Part shown: positions 32,501 through 44,981 of the stretch, in pieces
How the letters are laid out: each line of letters starts with the position of its first letter
Position numbering within the stretch: position 1 is the stretch's first letter
Assembly: GCF_027942865.1 (NCBI RefSeq)
Contig: NC_134526.1
Coordinates: forward strand, 19,821,784-19,885,783
Reading direction: 5' to 3'
Length of the DNA: 64,000 nucleotides
DNA from: Odontesthes bonariensis
Lineage: Eukaryota > Chordata > Actinopteri > Atheriniformes > Atherinopsidae
Notes under the pieces: model-generated
Told to the model about the DNA's origin: nothing
What the model saw: the letters and a program-made list of their open reading frames with translations, nothing else
Database searches by the model: none
Position numbers and translations under genes: made by a program

Positions 32501-35500
32501 CACTGGAAGTTTAGCTGGTGGGGTCTGGGTAGCATCTGGGGACGAGGTGCTGCTGTTCTGCTCCTCTTTGCACTGCTCTGATGGGCTTTCTGCGCTACTA
32601 CACAACTTCTCCGTGCTTTTGGTCACTGCTATGCCACCACTGGCCTCCACACCAGTGCAGGTCTTGCCAGTCTCAGAAGATCCCATCCCATTCCCCTCTT
32701 CTCTGAAAGCTGCACTCTGCTGAGAGGAAACAGGAAGAGACTGAGGTCTCTTCTCTTCTGCCTTTGCAGAACTATCTGGTAATGGCTCAAGGTTAGAAGG
32801 CTCAGTCCGACGAGTTTCACCCAACACAGTTCCTGAAGCACTGGCTACAGCAGCGCTTCCTCGTCCAGATTTGCTGCCACCTCGAGGTGGTGGTGCTGTG
32901 TGGATGCCCAAAATCTGGGCAGCTGGCAGTTCCTTGGCATTGGGTCGGTTCTTGCCACTCTCTAGCCAGTGTACAGTGCAGGAGGCCTTGGAGTGAACCA
33001 CCCGTGCCACACCAGGCAGTGTAGTCAAGGTGCTGTTCTCAGCTGGTAAAAGAAAGAGCTCCTCCTGCTGAGCTTTGCTGGGAGAGGCTGCGCTGGACTG
33101 ACTGCCCTCTAGAGCCTCCCTCTCCATGAGACTCTTTAGCTGAAGTATCAGTGTTAAGGACCATAATCAGTACATCATCCCGCAATAAACCTCAAGGGCA
33201 ACATACCAGCTGTAATTCACACGGAAAAGAAATCCATCACGCAACACATCGTAGTGAGTTATTAGCAAAATATCCCCATATTTATTAGATCAGGATCAAC
33301 ACAAACTAGTGCTATTAAAATAAAATGTTTTTAGGATACAATCCGCTGGTCTTGGTAAGCCCACTTCTGTTTCAGATACTCAATGAGGCTGGAGACTTTC
33401 CTGTGGAGCTCAACCACCATCCTGTATCGGAAAACACGCACACATAAAATAAATAAAAGAATGAATGACTTATTTAAAAGCTTAATTTGAAGCTGGAATT
33501 AAAGCCGTGTTATGACTGGTAAAACTTAAACGTGGACATCAAGTTGATGGATCTTAAGAGTGTGTGACATCTATCAGAATCACAAATGTGGTATTCTTTT
33601 GAAAGGACATTAGATAGTTGGCATTCCTGACCTTAGGCGAGGGTTGTGGGCTAAGCTCTGAACACGAGCCCAGGAGTGGTTACTGCGTGGTTGGAGCTCC
33701 ACCGCCACCTTCAGGGGTAGACGCACCGGTTTCTGGTCCTCTTCGTCACTCACTCCTGCAGCAACGAAAAGATACAGCATCACTCAATAAGAGCCACCAT
33801 TAAAGCCAGAGTGAAAGCAGGTAGCCATACAGTGGGAATTACCACTTGTAAGATAAAGACTACACTATGACCACAAAAATCCCTTTTTGCACTGCCAGTA
33901 CTTGTACACACAGGGTGGGCGTGCTGCAGCAGTCTTTTAAAGACTTACTGTGTGTCTGGTGAAATCCAGTCAATGTGCAGGGGTCGCTCACTCTCCTTTA
34001 CACTCCTGAATTTGGCCGTATGACTTACTATGCTGCTGCCTCAAAAGCGTGACAATAATACCTTCACCTCACGCCATTCTGGGTGGAGCAGTCTCAAACT
34101 TGCACAGGCTGTGAGAGACTGGGCTTCAGATACTATTATGATGGCAGATTCTTTTTCTCGGTTCTTGGTCTGAACTAATGATTTCACGAACTGTGCAAAG
34201 TGGATGTTACTGAACAGAGACGACAGCTGGCTGGAGCAGTCATCTCTCCATCTTCATCCAGCTCCTCTTCATTTTGCTCCAAGAGTTACTGTGGAAACAC
34301 CACTAGCCCACGCACTGCCATTGTTTTTACCACATCCCCACCCCCACAGACCCTGTGTCTCACCAGTCATGTGGTTTTGTATTTTTAGCAGTGCCTTTGG
34401 TTTACTTTGCGTTGTTTTGCTTGCGTGTACAATGCGTGTTCGGGTTTCTACATGCACACCCTCACCTTCTGGATCACAAAGTTTCTTCAAAGCACGGCAC
34501 ATGGGTGCTTTGATTCGCAGGTTCCTCCCCTTGGAGCGCACAGTGGTGGCCCTGGTGAAACAGACGGACAATACTGTGATAAAAACAAAATCCTTTCAAC
34601 TACCTGTCCGCGATATCGGTGCTCTGTGTTCCGGCTGCTTGTGCGCTGTTCTTGCATTCGGCACGCGTCATCCAGACCTAAAATCGGTTTAATCTCTCAA
34701 ACCAAGAACAGGAACGTAACTGTTTTTTGTTTTTTTTTGCAGATGTGCTTTTGAGATTAACTTACCCTTGCTGGATGAGTTCATTCAGCTTTGCCACGTT
34801 CTTATCATCCATTACTGTTGAACACAAAACCAGAGGTTTATACCAAGGCTTATGACATCGTCCCCCAGAGGAAACAAGTCCCCATGACAGGTTTTATCCC
34901 ATCCCAGGTGTCTTGACATAACAACAGCAGGATACTCACAAAATAAACAACTTTAAAAAGAAATACACTCAACCAGTGCAACCAGTTTCAGCCTCCACTT
35001 ACATCCTCCAACTTTTTTACGGAGCTCGGCATAGCAGATAAGACCATACAGTTCTTGAGAAGATTTCTTCAACACCCGGGAGTATGCTGAAGAGGAAATG
35101 AGGCACACGTCAGAAGAAATTTAGAGGAGTGTGTATGCTACATAAAGATAACATGACAGTAAGACAGACAGCTTTAAGCAGGGAAAGGGGTTTAAGCTTA
35201 TCTAGTGAAACTTCGTTAACATATGTTTAGGGAGAGTCTGGTTGTCTCATAAAAGGTTCTGAGACAGAAATAGATGATATATGTGATACACTGACAATAA
35301 CATTAACATTAAAGACATTAAAAGGTTGGAACTGAGCAACCAGGCCTTATCGACAAGGTCGAAATTTCACTTGCACCATAAAGGTTCCGTCCTGTTCACG
35401 TGACGTTGATGAAGTGGGATGCTCACCGTTGGCGAAGTCGATGTGTTTGGAGATCTTGTGCCAGGTGCGGTAGTAAAAGTGGCGGACCTGCTCTTTGTTC

Positions 35501-37368
35501 TTCACCATGTTGGCTGGCTTGCCTCTCTTTTTGTACTTCATTGCAATGTTGTTCTGGATTGCCTCAAAGTCCTTTCCATGCTAAAGGGAAGAGTAGTAGA
35601 GGCGGGTAGAAAATGTTAAAATATATACACGTGAGAAATGTTTTACTTGGCTGAAGTCAGCTGGACTTTTTACCTCGTAGAGCCCCTCAAAGAAGCTGTT
35701 TTTGTCCTCTGCGCTCCATGACTCCCACTGCCGACGAGCTCTCTTCTGGTTACCAGCTTGCTCCTCCTTGTCGGCAGACCCTTGGCCCTTGGATGCCTTG
35801 GACACTCCTGGTGTGGAGCCGGCCACGGGCCCCGATTGTCCCACGGCCCCCTGGGATGATGAAGGGCCATTATCTGCCCCTTTGTTACACAGAAATGGGG
35901 ATGTACAAATTTGTGAGCTATGAAACATTCAGGGGAGAAGTAGAACTTAAATAAAAAACGCCAGGATTGAGATTTTGGTCGACATCTTCGTCTAACATAA
36001 AAACAACTATTGTTCTGAGGTATGTGGTTTGAGAGATGTTAAAATACATGCACACAAAACCACCGACTGCCATTATAGAGCACAACCTGCAGAGCTTCCC
36101 CGTCTGTGGTTCAGCTCTGGCAGGAAGGCAGGAAAAGCAATCAGTCCCTATAGCCAGGTCTACAGTGCACTGATCCAAAACCAACCTGTGGTGGGCTCCA
36201 CTGGCCAAGTTTACCCCAGCAAAGCGCACAATGCCAAGAGGCATTAAAACAAACACCGACGCAGTTGCTGTTGCAGCACTGTGCCAGTTATGTAAACTGC
36301 ATTTTAGGCGTAAATAGGTGTTCATTTATAGAGGCAAATGCACTTGCGGCTCACGGGCAACAGCCTCGATGTGTTTTCCTTCAAAAATAGCCCCACACTA
36401 ACAAAGAATCAGAAAATAAGTCGGCTTTCCCCGACTCAAGCAGTCAAATCTTTCTCTCGCTTTGTCAACAACAATAAAACTAATTCATCAGTCATTTCTG
36501 ACAAAGCACAGTAAGTCATCGACGTACTCTAAACATTTACTTCTGTTTGATCAAAGAGCAATTCATTTAAAGAGCCATTAAAAAAAAAAAAAAAAAAAAA
36601 AAAAGAAAGTTGTAACTGAGCCACAATTACAAACCAAAACGCTTTATGAGTGTTTCTTTTTTTTTTTTTAGAGCCTGGGCCCAAACAGAAGCATTTCTCA
36701 GCAGGCTCCCGGCTCATAACGCTTCAGTAAGAGGATCTCAAAGGAACGGGCGGCATCATGCTTTAAGTTTCCCCACATACTGGATATCTATTCTCCTGTC
36801 CCACTCCTAGCCTGACCTTTCTGTGTCTCCTGTGACAGATGGAATGAAAATCAAGATGATGATCCCTAATTTGCATGGATAAATGTGCACACGTCAGCTC
36901 TCAAGTTAGTAAAGAAGAGGGCTGATTATTTGCGATGAGTAATCCACAAAGCAGTCCTTGAGTTTGCCTTCAAAAGTCAGTAAATCCTGGAGGCCTTAAG
37001 TAATCCAGTCTCCAGTTATCGTTCAGTAACTGCTCGGACTGAGGTTAAAATGATCAATTAACCGATGAGAGCTCCCGGTGTTGCTCATGGAAGAAGTTAC
37101 TGCGGCGCAGAGGGTCAACCAGACGGTGTGAAAGCAGTCTCTACTTCAGCTTAATGTGCATTCTGGAAAGTACTGTATTGTTTTATCTGATGTTTGTTGA
37201 AATGACATTTTACTGTGTTTTTTTTTGCTGATGTGGTTAAAAATAAGACATGATTACATCTGGCATTAAAACATTTCAACTGACAGGTTGGCTCTATGGG
37301 TGTAATAATTATCTCAGGGTGTGTGTGGTTGCTTTAGCTTTTATTTTTGAACCACTTTTCTTATATAT

Positions 37369-37418
<50 letters not shown>

Positions 37419-38677
37419 ATAAAATTAAAAATGACAAACTAATAAAAAAAAATAACTTTCTAGAGTAATTCTGCTTTTCTGTCCTGCTTCCCGTGTCTAT
37501 GCTGAAATGAACCTGTGATTTAGGTTTCTTCTACACGGAGCTGAGGGATGCTATAACAGCCTTGTGTCTGTACAGCCATTGTGTGCAGTTTCCAAGGGAC
37601 CATCACTGAAGATACTCTAGTGACACCCTTTAGCACAGCAGTGGTTCACAAGATGATGTTCGTTAAGAGTTAGAAATGTCAGAAGTGCACTCAGAGTGCA
37701 CTCCTAAGTGACCCAGAGGGGATAGACGGCGACTAAACGGTCTCAGCTCAGACGTCACAGATAAACAAACTGCAAACACAGTCACGCGTTAAAAGTGAGA
37801 GCGGACCCCCCACCCCGCACGCATATCCCACCTATGCCCACTCTTCTCCGGGCTGGTCACCCACTCTACCTTTCGATTTTGCCCCGCCGTGTCCATTGAT
37901 GGCCGAGCCGATTGAATCCTTCCGTATCCGTTTGCTCGGAGGTCGAACGCTTGATCGTAGAAAATGATGCTGGTCATGACACGGAGGGGCGGATTCCGCT
38001 GAGGTCTGGGACTGCTGGTTCGATCCTAGCCCGGTTCGGTTCGGTGGAGAGGCGGGGAGGACCGGGGCTGAACCGGAGCCGAGACCCGTGGCTGATGGAT
38101 TAAGAATTTCCACTCCGTCGTCTCCCTTTGTACTGCGCTCCTCGCTCGCCTGCTCTCCGTTCTCCTCCTCGTCGCAACCTTCGAGCTTTCTGGACGGATT
38201 CCTCCTCCCATCGACACCGATCCCCTCCCTGGAGCCCGGTGTCATGCTGCCAAAACACATTCACAGAAATTTGTCACATTAGGAACAAAACGGTGCGCAG
38301 AATTAACTTCTAAAGACGACGTTGACTGTCTCTCAACATGGCCGCCGCTGTTTGTTTCAAATCCCCTCTTCAGTCCCGTCAAAACAACACCAAATATATG
38401 CATTTAACGTGATGAGATAAATTACACTGAACAGCTAAAACAGTTTAGTAACAGGCGACGGTGTTTTAGCAAGTGCCTTTCGGCTCTAAAGCGGCATAAC
38501 ACGAGGATATTTTCAACTAAATTCAAATGCGAGCGCTTTTCACTTTAGCGCCCTGCAGAAACGACAACGAAAAACCCCTCGCTGCATTCGACCTCTAAAT
38601 AAAGTGTTTATTTCCCGTCAAATTTACCCATTTTCAAGCTCTTCGGTAGTAGGCGACGTCTTCTTTCTCTTCACCAT
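26501..38677 (-). CDS. cramp1: Cramped-like chromatin regulator 1 (SANT domain)
   Basis: Twenty coding exons in matching phase: 38628-38677, 37870-38246, 35674-35879, 35427-35580, 35003-35086, 34766-34814, 34466-34551, 33632-33755, 33340-33421, 32198-33139, 30752-30929, 30279-30451, 30101-30175, 29904-29985, 29596-29706, 28978-29135, 28460-28646, 27439-27606, 26897-27042 and 26501-26614. They encode about 1181 residues; human has about 1270. Landmarks are DQHHFLRSSVRPPSKR, a SANT/Myb-like domain from residue 191 (RRQWESWSAEDKNSFFEGLY) and VKNKEQVRHFYYRTWHKISK. These are followed by TTVRSKGRNLRIK, PGVARVVHSKASCTVHW, TLAELYLMFGKPGKLQLEY, ISMQSDLFL, VCSFSILSNSS, DPQWYPSDSSDSTL and SVDYIARFNDLAQEL. 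Cramped proteins act in the nucleus and are tied to linker-histone gene expression. Exon 1 (MVKRKKTSPTTEELENG) is least certain; MTPG in exon 2 is the alternative start. The exon 15 donor (CTA|GTATGG) is weak. The exon 9-10 intron looks U12-type. Confidence 0.95.
27724..27787 (+). mobile_element. SINE/LINE-type 3' tail in a CRAMP1 intron
   Basis: TGTGAAGCACTTTGAATTG, then TGTGCTATACAAATAAATTT and a TTGATTTTGAT end, form the wording seen at the 3' ends of many fish retroposons. The 5' boundary is unclear and may reach back to about 27690. It lies antisense in the intron between the exons at 27439-27606 and 28460-28646. Confidence 0.6.
33140..33339 (-). other. U12-type (minor spliceosome) GT-AG intron of CRAMP1
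   Basis: On the minus strand the exon ends CGGATT and the intron begins GTATCCTAAA, matching the U12 donor core RTATCCTT at its first seven positions. TCCTTAAC (33160-33153) is the U12 branch-site consensus, with the branch A 14 nt before the last intron base, in the narrow window required. It ends in TTCAG. The other CRAMP1 donors are ordinary U2-type. Confidence 0.8.
37365..37413. repeat. (CA)n/(TA)n compound microsatellite
   Basis: A short ACAC run passes into about 30 bp of TA, in the long intron between CRAMP1 exons 2 and 3 (35880-37869). The rest of that intron holds poly-A tracts near 36580-36604 and nothing else recognisable. Confidence 0.9.
38335..38346 (+). promoter_or_regulatory. 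YY1-type site in CRAMP1 intron 1
   Basis: AACATGGCCGCC matches the YY1 consensus (AANATGGCNGCC). It lies 90 bp upstream of CRAMP1 exon 2 within a CpG-richer stretch covering exons 1-2, so it could serve a promoter whose transcript starts at the exon 2 ATG. Confidence 0.5.
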
Positions 38678-40040
38678 GAGTCCTACCGGTTAGATTGGCG
38701 AATACCGATCAAATTGAACATAATAAAGCCGAAACTGCTCTCGCCGCTTTCTGTCCTCTCCTTGCTCCTGCCTCAACTGAGCTGAACTCTGCGCAGTTCA
38801 ACTGTTTTCTATCACCAACAATATTACTCAATGCATCAACAACAAATACAAATTGTAAAACCCGCAACACATACGACAAATTAATGGCCTGCAGTGAAGG
38901 ACGAATTTAATAAGACTTGTGTCAGCTGAGCTCATTTGAATGGATGAGGATAGATAGTTATATTAACCCGAGTCCAAGTGGACTTGCCACTACGTCATTA
39001 TCGTCTTCAAAAAATGGTCTTTGCTAAACGGAAAAAATCTCCACACATATATTACAGTTGTAAGGCAACACATAATTAGATAGTATTTACTTCACCCAAC
39101 ATATGATATGTTGAAATTAGAGCCAGGCTTTACGGGCAAGGGATACATTAATACCTGTGGCAATACATTTTTATAACGGTGATATAATGTGTAAACACCC
39201 CTCATTTGGTTACTGTGTGTGTGTGGGGGGGGTATTCTGTTATCCTGTGATTTATTTACTCAGTGATCAAAGCATAGAGGCAATTTAGAGAAATGAAAGC
39301 AAGAAAAAGATGAAACAAACACTTTGACATTTTAAACGCGAGCAGTATAAAGTGGTTAAGAGTACAAATAAAATTTTTAAAAAATGCGAAAAAGCATTTT
39401 AATCCCTAATTTGTCCCTTCCTAAAGCTAAGTCTAAGGCAAATCAGATGCAAAATACAACTGACAAGGCTGGCTGGGGAAAGTCCGAAACTACTACAGTT
39501 AAAACCTTTAAAGTTATCTTGAACTCTTGGGTGTCTTACATCTTCAAATATTTGTCATGTAAATACACATTTTTTTTTCCGTTTCAAACTTTTGTTTCAA
39601 GGTAACATGACTTGAATTCAATATCTTACTCACATCAGATCAAACATCGTCCCACAAAACTTAAATCACTGTGCCCTCCACGAAACACTCCCAGCAGCAT
39701 TTGAGATTGCTGTTCTCACACCACAGGTCCTGCGTTAAATCAGAAAGTTAATGATACTTAAGAAGGACGGTTTTCATTTAGTTATTTAGTCACAACTGTT
39801 GTCAACTCGTAGTTGTAAACTATATTAAATACAGTAAAGCATCCACTCCTTGCTTAACGTGGTACCTAGCATGGCTGATGCTGTTGGTTAGCTAACATCA
39901 ACAGTCAAAGAAGCTCTTAAGATACAAAAAGTCCTTGCAACATAATTACTGTTTTATACAGATTCTAAAACTCATTGTAAGATGGATGACTCCAGCAAGG
40001 TTTAGGAATTACCTGAAGTTGAAGCTTCTCAGAAGTATTC

Positions 40041-40566
40041 CCAATCGAGAGGCAGGCTAGCATTGCTAACTGACAGCAGCCCTACAGCTTGGTACCGATG
40101 ACAGTTCCTGCGAATTGATTGTCCACGCGCTAAGGCACGCCCACTTAAGCTCAAAAACAAAGCCTGTGATTGGTCCGAAATATACGAGGGCGGTAGTAAA
40201 ATATGTTTGACAGAGGATTTCGCCAATCGCTGCCAAGGAGGTCCTACAAAGGACCAATTATCACTCCCTTCCTGTCTCGGCTTGTACATTTTCCGATAGA
40301 AACTTTAAAAACTCGAAACCAATTGGCTTTTTGCAATCTCACCATATCTGATGGGTTTATAGATAATTATTTTTTTAAAGTTGGATCTCTACAGTGAAGG
40401 TAGCTGGTACTTTGAAAATAAGTTCCACCCAGAAAATGATTGACACTTTAACAACAAATCAGTGGTTGGAATTTAGAGGATGCGTTTGAATTCGTTGCGG
40501 GCACATCCTGAAATTCATCCGGCTAATAAAATAGGTACAATGGGGAAAATAATTGGTTATGCCAAT
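40041..40566. promoter_or_regulatory. Cluster of CCAAT boxes between CRAMP1 and JPT2
   Basis: CCAAT occurs at 40041, 40223, 40254, 40319 and 40562, and ATTGG at 40169, 40322 and 40552. Several have extended NF-Y context (GTGATTGGTCC, CGCCAATCGC). Spacings of 54 and 31 bp occur in the central group. TTTGAA, the CHR core, lies at 40411 and 40485. The cluster sits between the divergent CRAMP1 and JPT2 starts, 1.4 kb from one and 0.5-1.1 kb from the other. Which transcript it drives is unknown. Confidence 0.4.
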
Positions 40567-41095
40567 GGGTTATGCCTACTTGTTTACAATAAGGTGTTTT
40601 TAATCTAGTAACATTCAATCGCAATTTTTGTCTGTGTTGCTATTCCGAACCACGTTGCTTTGGTAAATTCCAAGCTCCCTGATGAAAAAACAAGCGCCAC
40701 ACATAGAGGTACGATTATTGAAAGATGCATGATATTCCGGCGGGGCGGGGTTCTTCCCCATTTATTAAAGGACTATGTGAGTGCTATCCTTGATGATGGA
40801 CAGTAAATGTATTTTCAGATGTAACAGCATCTGCTCTGGTGTAAACAATGAAAGACTTCGACACAACCAACCACTTTTAATCTAATGTTTCTGGTGGTGT
40901 CTTACGGTTATATTAAACGAGCGCACCTCATCACAGCAGCTTGGCCGTGGACCAATAATATTCCTCTGTGTCACCGTTGGGTGGTCTTAAATTCTTACGG
41001 AGTTCTGTTGGGCACGCGCAGGCAGGCAGGGGGAACTTGCTGGTCGCTTAGGTGGCAAACCGACGAAGTTGTTGACGGTTCCAAACATAACCACT

Positions 41096-44000
41096 ATGAC
41101 TTCGACGAACATGTTTCAAGGATTGGAGAGTGGTTCAAAACCAAGTTCCAGGTGAAGAGTATGGTCCCGTGGCTTGTTTATCTGAAAGAAATGGCCCAGA
41201 CTGCGTTATTTCGATTGTATGCAAACGTTCGGTCAGTTAGTATATCAGAATGTAGGTTAACATAATAAGAGTGGTGTTTTCTGGTAATCTTCAAACCTAA
41301 GTCGATCATCTACTGTGCTTTTTGAGTAAACGGTTTTCTTAAAGTCCTTTGTGGTCGTTTAACTCAACGGACACAGGCTTAAGTGGTCCTTTAGCAAACT
41401 TGAGAGTCAAGATAGCTTTCATGCTAGCAGACCAGGCGTTGTCTGCTGCGCCTGCGGAAGTGGGGAATGCTCTTCAGGCTGCTTGTCTTTGTATTCGCCT
41501 GTAACGGCGTTGTGGTCACATTGTTCTTATTACATGAGGTTAAATGTTTCTCTCGAAAGTATCAGCTCTGGGGTCACTTTCACTCAAAGGCCGGCGACAC
41601 GTATCTTTTGAACTCCTAATGAAGGAAAGAAAGGCGTCAACCTAGCAAACGACAGTTTTCAGACGTATGGCGCTATTCCCGGCTATATAATCAGATAACC
41701 TGTTATTTGGCTGCGTTTGCTGTTTGTTACACTTGCACATATTTATAGCCAGGTTAACCAATGTTTTCTATTTGAAAACATTTGCTTACCAGAGTTCAAA
41801 AACATGATGTGATAGCACTACAATCCTTGACGTTTTGAAATGTATATAGCCTACTGGCTGCTGCAGATTTTTTTTTTTTTTAAATTTTTTTTTATAGAGC
41901 TTGATTGTGGGCCTTTCCACATATGGTGAACACTTACTTTAAAATGAAGAAATAGAAACTGCATTTAAAAGGCTCTACCGATCACATATTTGTCTTTTGC
42001 AAAGCAATACTTGTATGTCTAAATGAGATGAGATCATTAAAGGTCTTTGTTTCGTTTTCTTCTGCAGAGTGTTGCAGCCTCCTGGTGGTGGCTCCAGTAA
42101 TTTGTTTGGTGGCTATGAAGAGGATTCTGCACCATCAAGAAGAGCTAATAAGATGGCCTCTAAAGTTTTTGCTCCACCAGAGGAGCCCCAGACCACATCC
42201 AGACGCTCCAATCCGCCAGGTCAGACCTATTTATCAGGTCCTATGAATGTACAGAGCCTGACCACTCAAAGCATTTGGCAAGTGTCCAGGGTGTGGAAGT
42301 TGTTACTTTAATGTGATAATTCCAGTATGAATACCCTGACTTCTTTCTGCTTGCACACAATCCACCTCCAGATTTTAGTAAGTGTCTGACAGAGCCAGCC
42401 AGTCTACTGTAGAAAAAGGGTCTCTGCGGCTTTAGACTGTAACTGTTAGATCATGCTGCCTTATCGGCAAAAATGTCCCCATAGCCTCTCTGGGACTGTC
42501 CTCGAATAACTTCGTCTCCTGATTGTCTTCAGTATATGCCACTCATTTGCTTATTCACCAGGAGCTGAGCTGATGGAGAACATATCTTAGAGGGGGTTGA
42601 CTGGGTTGTTTCTGTATAATTATAGGGGCAGTGTCATCTAACCACCGTTACTGCTGCAAAACCTAAACATGTCTCTGTAAAAACTCTGTGCAGGCGGGAA
42701 GAGTAGCGGAATATTTGGTGAGCCGGGACCTGCGGCTCAGCCACAGAAACCGATGCCCCCAGGTGGACCAACCAGCAACATATTTGGGGCTGCAGAGAGG
42801 GCACCTGTCCAAGGCTCATGCCGAAGCCACCCAAATAAGCCAAAGGTAGGCCGTGCACCCCACTTTTAAATTTTACATTTGGTTTACATCGGTGAATATT
42901 CTGCCCTTAAACTGTCGGCCTCTACGATAAACAGCTCAGCAAAAGAGCCTTTTAAAGGACTAGTTGACACTAAATTAGAAATGTATTATGTGCAGGCCAC
43001 TGAATTTATTTTTTTTACATTTTTGGGAGATGTCTCTGTGCCCTAGATTAGCCTCTTACTTTGTTGGTCACACTAGCACGTGATACTTTAGTAGTTGAAC
43101 ATTTTTATATTTAAATTGTACATTAATAGCAGAATAAAATTCTACTGTTCTGTTCTCATTTATGTGTTCAGGGCCTCGGTAACTCTGATGCTCTGTCTCT
43201 GCAGGTTTAGAGTATCTTACGGATATTGTGCAACTTGGAAAGTTTCAAACTTTAACTGTGTTGACACCGTATTAAGCTCAGAGTTGCCTATGTCTTAACC
43301 ACAACCACTGATACTGTGAGGTCAGTCACAGGATTCCATGTTACACTGGTCTCCCCTTGTTTGCAGCTGCACTCTCCCTGCAGCCTGAACTCTCTTCATC
43401 GCTATCACTACTACTAAATCAGCCTCTTCCCCTCGTCGCTGTGTATTTTTAACTAATCAGCTATAGACTGAGCTATGGTAACGGCTAAACTTCTGTACAT
43501 TGCATCATTGTAACATGAGCACACGGTGCTGATTAGAAAGAGTGAAGGCAGAGAGAGCAGCAGCCAGTTCATTGAAACCACATTAGTTGATGCAGTCGGT
43601 TAGAGGGACACCAAAGTAGCTTAATGATAATGCACTTGCATAAATGTCATGTCAAATTTGAACTTCCGGACATTCGAAACGTGGATTCTGAGGTGACCGT
43701 TTGTCCAGGTGTGGAGCACTCAGCTGCATTTGTATGTGCTTTAGTTCAGTTGGATAGGTCTTCATGGACAGCCCCCTGATGCTCAGTGTCAGCCGTATTT
43801 TATCATTTCCTCATCTCAGAAATTGAAAATGGTGTAATTTGTGTGACCCGAAACTATTCTATGTCCTGGTACTGTGACCTAACATAAGCTGCCATCCTAT
43901 GACAGACATTTTGTTAGCTTTTATGTACTTTCACAGCAGTGTTAAAGTACATAAATTTGAATTGCATCTTTAAGCAGCTCTGATCATGTGAAAGATCTTG

Positions 44001-44981
44001 TGATTTTTGTTTCTTTTCATTTTTTTTACAGGACAATCTTAGTGTGGGACCTGAGCCCGAGTCACCAGGTAAGTGAAGTCCGTAATTCTAAAATTAATTT
44101 TGTGAATTATAATAAATCTTGGAAATAATCCTTCTCGTGGGACTCACCATCCAGATAGACTATTCAGTCTATCTTGATAGTCCGAATCAATTGTGTGTCC
44201 TCTTACAAAACTCTCTGACCACTTAAAGCGTAGGTTAAAGGTTTAGAGTATAACTTACCCATTATGGCTGCTTGAGTTTTACACAAACATGTGTTCTCAG
44301 TCTCTCAGGATATTGGGCTTCTGTCACACTAACAGTAGCTTTATGTATTAGAGAATCAGAATTAATACACCATGAAGCAAGCTAAAGAAAAGGCTCAGTT
44401 ATTATTATTATTATTTTTTTTTATCTTTCTCAGGAATACAAGGCTTTTTCCACCACTAACCTACTGCTTATAAGATATCAGCAAGTGAACTTGAATGCTA
44501 TTTTTCAAAAAAGCCTCACTAATTATATAGTGATGGTATAAAGTCAAAAGTTTTATCCATCAAATCAAACATTATTTATTTTATTTTTTCCTTGGATCGT
44601 CATCTCAAAATGTGTCCTCTGTTCCTCGCACATGAAAAGGTGCTACATCTTTCCTGTTTTTGTAACTTTGTTTTATCCCCTCCTGAAGCTCCTAAAACTC
44701 CTCAAGCTCCTAAAACTCCTCAAGCTCCTAAAGCACCCGAAGCCAAAGTCAGCCAGCCAGAAGTGAAGGAAGCACCTGCGCCCCCGGCTCCCGTGCCAGC
44801 CAAGGCAGAGCCTGCCGCGGCAGAGCCTGCCGCTGTCGCAGACCCTCCGCAGCCTGAACCACCTTCAAGCCCCGATGATGGCTCTCTGAAGAACCACGAG
44901 CCTCACCTGGGGCCCAAGCCTCGCTCTCACAACAGGGTCCTCAATCCCCCAGGAGGAAAGTCTAGTGTGGTATTCTACTGA
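41096..44981 (+). CDS. jpt2: Jupiter microtubule-associated homolog 2 (HN1L)
   Basis: Five coding exons, 41096-41151, 42068-42219, 42694-42845, 44032-44068 and 44689-44981, encode 229 residues; human JPT2 has about 190. Exon 1 gives [19 protein letters not shown], resembling the JPT1 start. [45 protein letters not shown] and [13 protein letters not shown] are the family's PPGG...S.IFG repeats. The end, RLGP-like [19 protein letters not shown] then VVFY, is diagnostic. The protein is small, probably disordered and cytosolic or nuclear; human JPT2 is reported as an NAADP-binding protein. Exon 5 carries a Pro/Ala-rich expansion with an 18-bp tandem repeat, which explains the greater length. It lies head-to-head with CRAMP1 and tandem with MAPK8IP3, as in human 16p13.3. 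Confidence 0.93.
44688..44732 (+). repeat. 18-bp coding tandem repeat in JPT2
   Basis: The unit GCTCCTAAAACTCCTCAA occurs two and a half times at the start of JPT2 exon 5 and encodes Ala-Pro-Lys-Thr-Pro-Gln. It overlaps the exon 5 splice acceptor end and leads into a wider Pro/Ala/Glu-rich stretch. Confidence 0.85.

Noticed and set aside
36029-36325. Overlapping 72- and 135-residue frames in CRAMP1 intron 2
   Set aside because: Neither is in phase with the flanking exons nor resembles a known family; probably chance.
40885-41265. 126-residue plus-strand frame
   Set aside because: It overlaps JPT2 exon 1 in another frame and has no family resemblance; the JPT2 frame explains the segment.
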